64,000 nucleotides of DNA from Thermoproteota archaeon (lineage in GTDB: Archaea; Thermoproteota; Thermoprotei_A; Sulfolobales; NBVN01). Positions 1-8,535 of the stretch are shown in pieces (within the stretch, counting starts at the first letter, position 1; each line of letters opens with the position of its first letter). The notes beneath the pieces are model-generated. The model was not told the DNA's origin, made no database searches, and saw only the letters and a program-made list of their open reading frames with translations. A program made the translations under genes and the position numbers. Location of the stretch: NCBI GenBank assembly GCA_030550455.1, contig JAUQPH010000004.1, positions 113,778 to 177,777 on the forward strand. Direction: 5' to 3'.

Positions 1-1
1 G

Positions 2-115
2 ATAAGGAGATACATGATCATAAAGAAGCTTAGGATGACTAACCACTATAGGAAGGCCTTTAGGCTGGATATAGAACCAGGGTACGGAGTGAGGCTTTAC
101 TACGAGAAAGACTAA
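2..115 (+). CDS. 3' end of an unidentified gene (partial)
   Basis: An open frame enters from the left edge and stops at a TAA at 113-115, giving a 37-residue basic C-terminal tail that ends in YYEKD. Tyr, Arg and Lys are abundant, as in a folded archaeal protein tail. The fragment is too short to assign to a family. The AT-rich gap before the next gene fits a gene boundary. Confidence 0.5.
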   Translation: MRRYMIIKKLRMTNHYRKAFRLDIEPGYGVRLYYEKD

Positions 116-172
116 CTATTTAAGTAACCTCTATTAACTATTCCTTTAATTTGAGAATGTCTAGAGTACTAG

Positions 173-979
173 GTGACTGCATTGAGTGACTTAAGGCTCT
201 TAGTCCACGCGTACTGTCCATCAAGTTATGCGTTAGTCAGGTACCTCTTCGATAAAGGTCTTCACGACAAGCTGGAGATAATCCCCCTAAATCCGGGCAA
301 TCCTGTGTCTCTACTTAGATTAGTTCCTTCAGTTCCAGCACTAGCTAGCGACGGAAGGATAGTCGCCGTAGATCCTCTTGAGCCAGAGTTTATTGAAGCT
401 TTACTGTTAAACAAGAACATAAGGAACTACGTCCCGATATCAGAACACGAAGTTATCGAGAGATTCACTAGATCAGCTAAGTCAAGCGGTTACATCATGC
501 TCCACGTACTCCTAGGTGGGTTAAGCCTCGACGACCTAGTCTCTTCAGAGTTCACCGATATGGCAACAAGAACATACTTCTCAGGCTTAAGTAGAGACTA
601 TATTAGAAGCGTGTTACTATCTAGAGCAGAGGCTATCGAGAGAGAACTTCTCGAGTCGTCAGTTAAGTCTGTTGCTTACAGCTTTATTAGAGACGTCTTG
701 GTTTCTACGGATGTCGATTTAGAGAAGCTTGTTGACTACAGAGTTCTGAAGCTTTGGTCAACAGCTAAGCTATCGCAGGGGATAGTATATACCCCGCTTC
801 GCGAGCTTTTCCTGAATAGCAACATACGGAAGGTGTTAGAGTACATACAAGAGCACTACGATAGATTAGTTAAGTCGTTCGAGAATTTCATCGCAAAGCT
901 CTCATCAGACACCGAAGTCTATAGACTGCTATCCGAGGGAAACGTGAGGCGTAGAGCACGTAGTTCCACTTTCTCTTAA
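173..979 (+). CDS. Uncharacterised protein with a thioredoxin-like N-terminus
   Basis: A 268-residue soluble protein starting at GTG 173, just behind an AGGTG-type site. Residues 1-75 read like a glutaredoxin/thioredoxin fold: a beta strand, then a CPSS motif near residue 15, a helix, and a VPA segment near residue 53 resembling the cis-Pro loop. The rest is mostly helical with many charged residues, without membrane segments. No specific family was recognised. A redox or GST-like role is only an inference from the CPSS motif, which has a single cysteine. Confidence 0.7.
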   Translation: MTALSDLRLLVHAYCPSSYALVRYLFDKGLHDKLEIIPLNPGNPVSLLRLVPSVPALASDGRIVAVDPLEPEFIEALLLNKNIRNYVPISEHEVIERFTRSAKSSGYIMLHVLLGGLSLDDLVSSEFTDMATRTYFSGLSRDYIRSVLLSRAEAIERELLESSVKSVAYSFIRDVLVSTDVDLEKLVDYRVLKLWSTAKLSQGIVYTPLRELFLNSNIRKVLEYIQEHYDRLVKSFENFIAKLSSDTEVYRLLSEGNVRRRARSSTFS

Positions 980-1156
980 AAACACTTATGAGTCTTCTTA
1001 AGCTCTGTAATCTGTTCTAGTTTCCTTGCTGCAGTATGAAGGAGATGGCTATAGTTAGGGACATTATCGGACTTCACACTTTAAGGCAAAAGTAAGGAGA
1101 TTGGTATTTTAAACACTAATTTAGTTTGAAAGAACTAATAGGATGCAGAAAAAGGC

Positions 1157-1804
1157 TTGGCGGGAGTGTCAGTGTTTGAGATAGGGATTTCTTATAGGCT
1201 TAGGACTAGCGATATGGAGTACCTCGCTATGAAAATGCATGAGCTATTGAGGGAGATGGGGACATCAGAGCTCGATACTGTCTACTTCTCTGAGGTTGTG
1301 GGATCTGTCGGTAACGCTTCTGTGGCTCTCTACTTGTCGAAGTCTAACGTAGGTGTTTTAGTAGTTGCTTCAGCTTGCGACGATGAGGGTAAGTGCCTTA
1401 TTGGTCCAGTAAGAGAGATAGCTAATGTATCGAGGAGAATACTCAAGAGATTAGGGGACTTGATAGAGTTACTCAAAGTGGATTACGTAGTTAAAGCTAA
1501 GCTAACGCTAGCGGCTACTCAACGCAATTTAGTAAAGTACTTGAAGATGGCTGGTATTGAGGTATCAGACGGAGGTAGCTACGATGCCGGCTGGTATACT
1601 GTTAAAATGTATAAGGGCAAGTATATAGTCTCTATGAAGAAGCTGGACGTAGTCATCACTCTAGTCCAAGAAAAAACCGGTGGCTTAGTTAGTGCTCAAC
1701 TAACGGTCTCTAGATCGCGGCAGGAAGCGAGTGAACCAGCAGAAGAGGAATTCGTTGACTGCTTTAAAGCCGTCTCTCAAATAATTGCTCACTTATCTAG
1801 TTAA
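1157..1804 (+). CDS. Conserved hypothetical protein
   Basis: A 215-residue protein with a TTG start at 1157. There is no strong ribosome site, so it may be leaderless. It is mixed alpha/beta with a hydrophobic strand near residue 65 (VGVLVVASA) and a basic middle segment, without a signal peptide or membrane helix. I do not recognise the family. It converges with the dolichol-kinase-like gene, and the two 3' ends overlap by 4 bases. Confidence 0.65.
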   Translation: MAGVSVFEIGISYRLRTSDMEYLAMKMHELLREMGTSELDTVYFSEVVGSVGNASVALYLSKSNVGVLVVASACDDEGKCLIGPVREIANVSRRILKRLGDLIELLKVDYVVKAKLTLAATQRNLVKYLKMAGIEVSDGGSYDAGWYTVKMYKGKYIVSMKKLDVVITLVQEKTGGLVSAQLTVSRSRQEASEPAEEEFVDCFKAVSQIIAHLSS

Positions 1805-2496
1805 AGAAAACCGAGTAACTTACTCGTAACTAGGACTGCTAGTGAGGATACGGTTATTAAGACGTTATCATCTAATAGAGGAGGTATCTCGTAGTGCTCT
1901 ACGAGGCTAGCAATCAAGGCCGCAACCAGTCCAACGTATCCAGCGTAGTAGATACCTATAGGTAAAGTAACAACAAACATGCCTAGGTTACCCAGCCACG
2001 ACTTAGTTCTCCTCTTATATATGGCGTTTCTTATTACTCCAGTAGCGGCATCCCCAAAGGACATGAAGGTTAGGGGTATGACTGCGTATATGGGGTTACC
2101 GAATATAACCCATAGTAAGAGGAGGGCTAGACTCCACGCAAAGCAGAAGTTTACTTCATACATATTGTCTTTCACTTGAAACCAGTAGAGAAGCTTGCCG
2201 GTTCTGTGCGGTATGTAAGTTATTACTGCTAGAATTAGAGCAAATACTGCTGGTACGAGAGGTGAGGTAAACAAGTATGGGACTACGAGCGCAACTACTC
2301 CACCGGCCATCACGTGGATTATTTTGCGGTTGTAGTAAACAACTACTCCATCACTTAGCCCCCTTCTTTTGAGGGCTAAGTAGACGTACTTAGTTAGAGC
2401 TAAAACCCCCAGAACGTATAAAAACAGAGGCACGGCAATCAAGATCTCGACTAGTAAATTATCTGTGATTATGGCACCGGGCGACAGAGTGGACAT
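1801..2496 (-). CDS. Dolichol kinase / phytol kinase-like CTP-dependent membrane kinase
   Basis: A 231-residue membrane protein with about six hydrophobic segments. Family signatures of the SEC59/DGK1/VTE5 polyprenol kinase group are visible: RKIIHVMAGG near residue 57, an SFGDAATG motif near 146, and a KSWLGNLG motif near 165. These proteins use CTP to phosphorylate polyprenol or isoprenoid alcohols. In archaea the product would feed dolichyl-phosphate or lipid synthesis at the cytoplasmic membrane. It starts at ATG 2496 with a TATA-like sequence about 20 bases upstream. Exact substrate unknown. Confidence 0.75.
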   Translation of the reverse strand: MSTLSPGAIITDNLLVEILIAVPLFLYVLGVLALTKYVYLALKRRGLSDGVVVYYNRKIIHVMAGGVVALVVPYLFTSPLVPAVFALILAVITYIPHRTGKLLYWFQVKDNMYEVNFCFAWSLALLLLWVIFGNPIYAVIPLTFMSFGDAATGVIRNAIYKRRTKSWLGNLGMFVVTLPIGIYYAGYVGLVAALIASLVEHYEIPPLLDDNVLITVSSLAVLVTSKLLGFL

Positions 2497-2526
2497 TCAA
2501 GACTACCATAAGCTTATTTAGGCGGG

Positions 2527-2552
2527 GTATATAAGTATATTTAAATAATCGG
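2527..2552. promoter_or_regulatory. AT-rich TATA-type promoter region
   Basis: A run of TATATAAGTATATTTAAATA between the dolichol-kinase-like gene and the hairpin-rich interval. It could serve the gene on the minus strand or an RNA transcript on the plus strand starting near 2575. Direction is inferred, not shown. Confidence 0.4.
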
Positions 2553-2574
2553 ATATAAGTACCAAAGCTTCTTA

Positions 2575-2830
2575 CTAGCGTTTCAGTATTCACACCAATT
2601 AGTGTGTACCTAAATCAAGAAAGTATAACCCAGCTTTCACGTCTCCCGCGTTTGTGAAAGGAATTCGAAGGCTGTGTAGTTCGCAGCAATTAAGTAATCA
2701 CTTAAAACCACCTTACCCACTCACGTACACTTCGACTAGACGAAGTGTTATGTGAGAAGGACAATCACTGTAGTGGAAAGGTGAGTCCGCAGTCGCTAAC
2801 CAAGGATTAACTCAGAGGTTCTTAAGCATG
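2575..2830 (+). ncRNA. Candidate structured non-coding RNA in a 350-bp intergenic region
   Basis: No credible coding frame occupies 2497-2849. Five hairpins follow one another: 2591-2606 (5 bp), 2634-2660 (7-bp stem CTTTCAC/GTGAAAG), 2671-2687 (6 bp with one G-U), 2691-2704 (5 bp), and 2721-2755 (TCAC, then ACACTTCG, each paired with its complement; 12 bp in all). A TATA-rich sequence lies about 30 bases upstream on the plus strand. I could not match SRP RNA, RNase P RNA, 5S or tRNA signatures. Strand and ends are guesses. Confidence 0.35.
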
Positions 2831-2849
2831 GTGTAAACAGTAGGTCTTT

Positions 2850-3527
2850 TTAGCTAGTAGACCGAGTATAGTTAGCTGCCTTATATCTCGCTAATGACGC
2901 TACCTGCAGTAACTTAGTAATCACGTAAAGATAGCATACGCATGCCAGCAGTACCACAGAGTACGCTAGAGCTCCCCGAACTACTTGCTCGAGTACGCCA
3001 CCGATCATCAATAAGAAGATCCTCACGTCTCTAGAAGCTATACTAAGTGAAGGCCTCAGTGCCATAGGGTGGATGCCTAAGTCGAACTGACTTCTAATGT
3101 GCAGGTAACTCACTAGTAGAGCCCCACTTATTGCTAAAGTCGGTACGACATTGTCAAGTGGCTCCGGAAGGCATTCACTCGACGATATTGATGCTGATGC
3201 TACTATGAGTATGTCAGCGAGTCGATCTAGCATAGAGTCTAGAAATGACCCAAATTTCGACTCCATTTTCTTCGCTCTAGCCAGCTCACCATCAACTCCG
3301 TCTACAATAGAGGAGATTTCAGCTACCACACCACCAATAGCTGGCAAACCGATGGTAAAACTTATAGCTGAGAGTACTGATAGTATGAACGATGCTACCG
3401 ATACCTGGTTTGGTGTTATTGGAAGATTACTTTTTAGTATTAGCTTTGTTATTCTAGTTGATACTCTCCTGTTTACGTACTTAGATATCGGACCATCGGT
3501 AGATTTAATAAAAATCTCTACACTAAT
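2850..3527 (-). CDS. CDP-alcohol phosphatidyltransferase family (DIP-phosphate or archaetidylinositol-phosphate synthase-like)
   Basis: The CDP-alcohol phosphotransferase signature DG-x2-AR-x8-G-x3-D-x3-D is intact: DGVDGELAR, then FGSFLDSMLDRLAD. Several membrane helices follow. A TTG start at 3347 would cut the conserved N-terminus. In the same frame upstream lie DGPISKYVNRRVSTRITK and an ITPNQVSVASF helix, typical of archaeal inositol-phosphate transferases. No ATG, GTG or TTG precedes them. ATT at 3527 sits 5 bases behind AGGGG and would give 225 residues, so I use it. With the inositol-phosphate synthase and cytidylyltransferase at 10730-12702, the likely role is joining CDP-inositol or CDP-archaeol to inositol phosphate. 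The substrate is inferred. Confidence 0.75.
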   Translation of the reverse strand: MSVEIFIKSTDGPISKYVNRRVSTRITKLILKSNLPITPNQVSVASFILSVLSAISFTIGLPAIGGVVAEISSIVDGVDGELARAKKMESKFGSFLDSMLDRLADILIVASASISSSECLPEPLDNVVPTLAISGALLVSYLHIRSQFDLGIHPMALRPSLSIASRDVRIFLLMIGGVLEQVVRGALAYSVVLLACVCYLYVITKLLQVASLARYKAANYTRSTS

Positions 3528-3755
3528 GGCGTCCCCTATAACAAAACTGAGTAGAGTTATTAAATAGCTTAAAACTAGAGATACATATACAATAGTAAAT
3601 AGGAAATAAGTATAAAAACTTCAGTTGATCTCGATAATCAAAATGCTATTTCAAAGAAATCTATTCGATTAGTTACCGAACGTAAAGTTGATTTAAAGCT
3701 TTATAATGTGTCATGAGCTTACTCTCGATGACCTGTCTTGAGCACATATATACCC

Positions 3756-4169
3756 ATGTCGCTAAACAACATGGTTAAAATGAGTGAAAACAAAGAGTTG
3801 CTTACTCAGGTTGAGATGGTAAATAAGTTCCTCATGTGTATTTCTTCGCTTATTTATCATGGTCTTGGAAGCAATTACCCTGGTCTTAATGCCTTGTTCT
3901 TCTTGAGGCTTCGAATGCATGGGGTTGACTTACAGGTTGGATTAGTCGATGACACAGAGACATACTTAAAAACTCTAGTTTCACTGGTTGGAGATGAGAA
4001 ACTGGCTCACCAGCTCCTCAGGTCTATACTACCCAAGAAGAAAGCCTTCGAAGAAGCAATCAAAGTACTTCTGTCATCGCAAAGCAAGGTAGAGCTTGAG
4101 ATGTCTCTCTTAAACATCATGAGAAAGTATGAGAGAGATATAAGGTCTGTTTGCAGAGAGTTACGCTAG
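3756..4169 (+). CDS. Small helical hypothetical protein
   Basis: About 137 residues from ATG 3756; an in-frame TTG at 3738 would add six. It is predicted largely helical, with Leu/Lys/Glu-rich segments and no transmembrane helix or signal peptide. Family not recognised. It converges on the IleRS gene. Confidence 0.6.
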   Translation: MSLNNMVKMSENKELLTQVEMVNKFLMCISSLIYHGLGSNYPGLNALFFLRLRMHGVDLQVGLVDDTETYLKTLVSLVGDEKLAHQLLRSILPKKKAFEEAIKVLLSSQSKVELEMSLLNIMRKYERDIRSVCRELR

Positions 4170-4194
4170 TCCGCTCTACCAGCTTCAAGAAGGT

Positions 4195-7179
4195 TTAAGA
4201 AGGTTGCCTAAGAGGTAACTTCTTCACCCCGATTTTAACTACGAATCCCTCGATATCCCAGGTCTTTACGTAGGAACCTTCCTCGGGGGGTTCTCTAGCA
4301 AGCTTTACGGCTCTAACTTCTCTAGATATGTAGTCACCGAGGGAGCTTAGTGCTGCTAGGATGTCTTCAGAGTCCGAATCTATAGTGACATCTATGAATT
4401 CTGAGACATCAAGACCCATCTCTTTTCTCATGACCTGTATTCTGCGCACGAGCTCCCGCGCTAACGCCTCCATATAGAGATCTTTATCTACACTCCTGGG
4501 TAGGCAGACCGTGATTCCTTCCTCATGGATCGACTCGAAGTCGCTCTCAGAGCATGCTAAAGCATCCACTGCCGTTTTAACAGTTTTAACGTTAGACAGC
4601 CTGGATATTACGTCCCTCAATGGCTCTATACTGCGCAGAACTTTATCATTCGATACTATAATGGCCTCCCGCATCGGCCACCTAATCTTTATTCCAAGCT
4701 TGTTTCTTAGTGAGGCCAGTAGCTCTACTGCCTTAAGAGCAGTTTTAAAGCTCTCCTCTAGTTCCGGTCTTATTCTGGCTTCATCTACCTCCTCGATCTT
4801 AGTTAAGTGAACACTCTCAGACTCCTCGGGTTCGAAGTACTTTATGAAGCGTATCCAGAGGGCTTCCGCTATATGTGGGACAGCTGGAGATAACAGCTTA
4901 ACTAACCTCTTCAGCACGTAGTAGAGAGTAGCGTAGACTGCGAATCTGTCGTCACCTACTTCACTCCAAACTCTCGGTCTGACTAGCTTTAGGTACGTCC
5001 TGCTTAAGTCCTCGACGGTAAAGTCTATTAAGACCTGAACCGCCTTATGGATCTCGTATTTAGACATCAACTCAACAAACTCTTTAGTGGTCGTGTTTAT
5101 CCTCGAGAGTATCCACTCGTCTTCGACGGACAGTTTACTGGAGTAGCTCGTGAGGTCATGTTTCTTAGGAGAGAACTTGTCTAAGTCCATATACATAGCA
5201 GCAAACCTAAAGACGTTCCACAGTATGTTCAGTATGCTAGTTGAAACCTTTCTGACTTCATCAGGGTCGAACATGAAGGACTCTCCGGGTGGATACCTAG
5301 AGAGTAGGTAGAGCCTCATCGGGTCAACTCCGAACCTCTTGACCGCTTCTTCAGCATATACTACGTTACCTAAGTGCTTAGACATCTTCCTCCCGAATTT
5401 ATCGAGGACGTGACCTTGTATGAGGATCTGCTTGTACGGAGCCACGCCTTTATCTATAACCGATGTAGCTAGAAGCGAGTAGAACCACCCTCTGGTCTGG
5501 TCGACGGCCTCAGTTATGAAAGTGTACGGATATAGCTTATCGAAAAGATCCTTATTCCTCAACCCATCGACAGACGCTATCCATGCAACACCGCTGTCTA
5601 TCCAGACGTCAACAACGAACGGCTCTCTAACCCATTTAGAGCAGTCCTGCGTTTTGAGTTCAACCATATCAATCCACGGTCTGTGAACAAGTCTATCGTC
5701 ATCTACTTCAGGGAGAACTGAAGCGCGGCTCTTTAATTCCTCAATACTACCGATTACGAGTATCTTGCTAGGGTCTTCAGAACACCTCCAAATAGGTAGC
5801 GGTGTACCCCATATTCGAGACCTAGATATAGTCCAATCTTTAACGTTCGCTAGCCATGACTCAAACCGACTTCTGTGCACCTTAGGATAGATCTCGACTG
5901 AGCTGAGAGCTTCTAAGAGCTTCTCTCTGAGGTGACTCATGGCTATAAACCACTGTCTATCTGCTCTATACACTAGTGGAGTACCACACCTCCAGCAGTG
6001 TGGGTATCTATGGACAACTTTTCCCGATTTAACTAAGAGGTTCTTCTTCTCGAGGACTTCGATAACGAGCCTAGATGCCCTGTCTACCGTTAAACCACTA
6101 AACACTCCAGCTCGGTCTTCAAATACCCCACTAGAGTTGACTGTACTAGTAATCGGTAGTCCGTACTTAACTCCAAGCTCGAAGTCCTCCGGACCGTGAC
6201 CAGGAGCTATGTGTACGAGCCCGGTGCCCTCCTCAAGACTGACGAATTCTGCGTCTAGGACTATGTGGCTACTTGCGTGCTCTGCGTGGAGGGGCACCTC
6301 CTCTAGCAGTGGGTGCTCATAAGCTAAACCTCGTAGTTCGACCCCCTTTCTGGTATCAGAGCAGCTCCAATTATCAAGTCCAAGTTCTCTAGCTACTTTA
6401 TCTGCTAACGCTTTAGCTACGTATAGCTTCTCACTTCTTATATCCAGCAGGCAGTACTCTGCATCAGGGTGGACGGCGACAGCCTCATTATCAACTAGAG
6501 TCCACGGGGTGGTTGTCCATATGAGTAGGTACTCCCCGTCTTTACCTTTAATCTTGAACTTAACGTACACTGAAGGAGATTCTTTCTCTTCGTAACCCAT
6601 ATCAACTTCTGCGTCGCTTAGAGCTGTCTCACACCTAGGACAGAAAGGAAGCACCCTATATCCTTCATAGAGTAGTCCCTTCTCCCAAGCTCTTTTTATT
6701 ATGTACCACACGTACTCTACGTACCTACTTCTTCTAGTTTCATAAGCGTTGTCTAAGTCTAGCCATAGCCCAAGGAGCTCGGTTGCGTATAGTTTCCAGT
6801 ATGTAAGGTAGTAGTCAACGAGCTTGTTGCACTCTCCAACAAACCTCTCGAGTCCCACCTTCTCGGAAATATCTCGCTTGGTCTTTACACCTAGCTTCTT
6901 CTCTACTTCTACCTCAACCGGCAGACCCTGCTCGTCCCACCCACCTTGAGCCCAGACATCGTAGCCTAAGACCTTGTGATACCTCAGCACGAAGTCCTTA
7001 TACACTCTCCCCCTTAGGTGACCGACGTGTGGATATCCATTAGCAGTAGGAGGTCCCTCGAGGAAGCTAAATAGGTCTCTTCCGGAAAGAGCGCGCCACT
7101 TACTTGGTATATTCCTCTCCTTCCAGTACTTCCTTACCTCATCCTCTATCTTTCTTACGTCCAGCGGAGGTAAATCAAT
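4195..7179 (-). CDS. ileS: Isoleucyl-tRNA synthetase
   Basis: A class I synthetase that charges tRNA-Ile. The class I signature HVGH lies at residues 51-54 and KMSKH near residue 600. A CxxC pair follows in the connective region, with an editing domain in between and a long helical anticodon-binding tail. The furthest canonical start is GTG 7005, which lies after HVGH and would remove the ATP site. The frame continues upstream through KIEDEVRKYW and EGPPTANGYPHVGH to an in-frame TAG at 7189-7191, without any ATG, GTG or TTG. ATT 7177-7179, six bases behind AGGGG, gives 994 residues and a normal N-terminus; CTG 7164 is an alternative. Confidence 0.93.
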   Translation of the reverse strand: MDLPPLDVRKIEDEVRKYWKERNIPSKWRALSGRDLFSFLEGPPTANGYPHVGHLRGRVYKDFVLRYHKVLGYDVWAQGGWDEQGLPVEVEVEKKLGVKTKRDISEKVGLERFVGECNKLVDYYLTYWKLYATELLGLWLDLDNAYETRRSRYVEYVWYIIKRAWEKGLLYEGYRVLPFCPRCETALSDAEVDMGYEEKESPSVYVKFKIKGKDGEYLLIWTTTPWTLVDNEAVAVHPDAEYCLLDIRSEKLYVAKALADKVARELGLDNWSCSDTRKGVELRGLAYEHPLLEEVPLHAEHASSHIVLDAEFVSLEEGTGLVHIAPGHGPEDFELGVKYGLPITSTVNSSGVFEDRAGVFSGLTVDRASRLVIEVLEKKNLLVKSGKVVHRYPHCWRCGTPLVYRADRQWFIAMSHLREKLLEALSSVEIYPKVHRSRFESWLANVKDWTISRSRIWGTPLPIWRCSEDPSKILVIGSIEELKSRASVLPEVDDDRLVHRPWIDMVELKTQDCSKWVREPFVVDVWIDSGVAWIASVDGLRNKDLFDKLYPYTFITEAVDQTRGWFYSLLATSVIDKGVAPYKQILIQGHVLDKFGRKMSKHLGNVVYAEEAVKRFGVDPMRLYLLSRYPPGESFMFDPDEVRKVSTSILNILWNVFRFAAMYMDLDKFSPKKHDLTSYSSKLSVEDEWILSRINTTTKEFVELMSKYEIHKAVQVLIDFTVEDLSRTYLKLVRPRVWSEVGDDRFAVYATLYYVLKRLVKLLSPAVPHIAEALWIRFIKYFEPEESESVHLTKIEEVDEARIRPELEESFKTALKAVELLASLRNKLGIKIRWPMREAIIVSNDKVLRSIEPLRDVISRLSNVKTVKTAVDALACSESDFESIHEEGITVCLPRSVDKDLYMEALARELVRRIQVMRKEMGLDVSEFIDVTIDSDSEDILAALSSLGDYISREVRAVKLAREPPEEGSYVKTWDIEGFVVKIGVKKLPLRQPS

Positions 7180-7299
7180 AGCAGACCCCTACAAAGCTAG
7201 ATAGATTAACCTAATAAGCTCCTAGAAAGGGAGCTCGATTTCGTTAGCTATGTAACTGAGTTAAATTGAGCCCGATATATGGTAGTTCGGTGATGGATA

Positions 7300-8487
7300 G
7301 TGCTGGATTTAGCCTCCACCATACTATGCTCAGTTTCTGCCTTCATCATTCTCTCTAACTCTATCCTGATGTTGCTAGCTTCTTTAAGTAGAGCTAGGCC
7401 ACTTGAGCTAAGCCGCAGTGGAGTTCAATCCAAGGTTGAGGTAGCAATAGTTGTACCAGCCTATAGAGAGGGACCTTTCATACACTACGTGATCCAGTCT
7501 CTCAAGGAAGTAGACTACCCAAAGAACCACTTGAAGCTAGTTATAGTTGGGGAAGAAGACGACGTAGAAACGTATAGGGAAATAGAGAAGCTGTGCGACG
7601 TCAGAAGCGATCATATAGACTGTGGTGGCATAAGGGGGATTTATATAGTTAATACGTCAGGAGAGCGCGGTAAGCCAGCTGCTCTTAATTTCGCTCTTAA
7701 GTATGTTGACGCAGACATCGTAGGGTTTTATGATGCCGAGGACTTAGTACACCCAAAGCACGTTTCAATAGCTGTTGAGCTACTCGAGGACAGCTCCGTA
7801 GCCGCCGTTCAGTTCGTCCGCGAGGTGGCGAAAATTCCGGGAGCGTTAGGGGAAGCTCAAGCCGCCGACTTCTACTTCTACTACATGGTTTTACAACCTT
7901 TCTTAATGCGGTATACGGGGTTGGCTGAGATATGCGGTTCAGCTTTCTTTATTAAGTCGTCACTCTTAAAAGAAACTGGTGGATTCAACACTAACTCTCC
8001 AGCTGAAGACTTAGACCTAACCTATAGATTAGGGGCTTTAGGACTAAAAGTTCTGCTGGCCCTACCTCCTTCAACAACTAGACCAATAGCCAGCACTTCT
8101 AGCTTGATAAAGCAGAGAGCTCGCTGGATACGGGGTGGGATATTGTCGATACCTACCGGATTCAGTGCCGCACCTAGGTCTATTCCCTTAATGCTAATAA
8201 CAGGGTTCATGCCCATAACCACTGTAACTTCCTCACTAACTCTACTGCTAGGTGTAGTAGCACTACTCACAGGCTCTACCCTTACGTTGTCTAAGTATGC
8301 TATAGTTGCTTTGGTATTTGCTTGTGTGCTAGGTGCTTCATCGGTGCTTGCGTCTAACTTGGGTAAGACTCGTATGCTTAGGTATCTCGCCATCATGTCC
8401 TTCGTGTATTACTTAGCTAGCTGGAGGGCTCTTGTCGAGCTATTTACTTCCCCAAGGAGTTGGACAAAATCACAGTCTAAAGCTTGA
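7300..8487 (+). CDS. GT2 family membrane glycosyltransferase (cellulose-synthase-like)
   Basis: 395 residues: one N-terminal membrane helix, a GT-A domain, then about three to four C-terminal membrane helices. The nucleotide-sugar fold begins at VAIVVPAYREG near residue 50. The DAED metal motif, an AEDLD motif and the QRARW motif of processive-type GT2 enzymes are visible. It would transfer sugars on the cytoplasmic face to a lipid or a growing glycan. GTG start at 7300 with GGTGA about six bases upstream. It stands alone, so the product cannot be inferred. Confidence 0.85.
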   Translation: MLDLASTILCSVSAFIILSNSILMLLASLSRARPLELSRSGVQSKVEVAIVVPAYREGPFIHYVIQSLKEVDYPKNHLKLVIVGEEDDVETYREIEKLCDVRSDHIDCGGIRGIYIVNTSGERGKPAALNFALKYVDADIVGFYDAEDLVHPKHVSIAVELLEDSSVAAVQFVREVAKIPGALGEAQAADFYFYYMVLQPFLMRYTGLAEICGSAFFIKSSLLKETGGFNTNSPAEDLDLTYRLGALGLKVLLALPPSTTRPIASTSSLIKQRARWIRGGILSIPTGFSAAPRSIPLMLITGFMPITTVTSSLTLLLGVVALLTGSTLTLSKYAIVALVFACVLGASSVLASNLGKTRMLRYLAIMSFVYYLASWRALVELFTSPRSWTKSQSKA

Positions 8488-8535
8488 AACGGATTTTTAT
8501 CTGAACTTTGCTTTAAAACTTGGTGAGCAAGGTCC

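Noticed and set aside
2640..2700. RNase P RNA or SRP RNA in the hairpin-rich gap
   Set aside because: The conserved RNase P core stretches and the SRP helix 8 motif were not found by eye; kept only as an unidentified RNA candidate.
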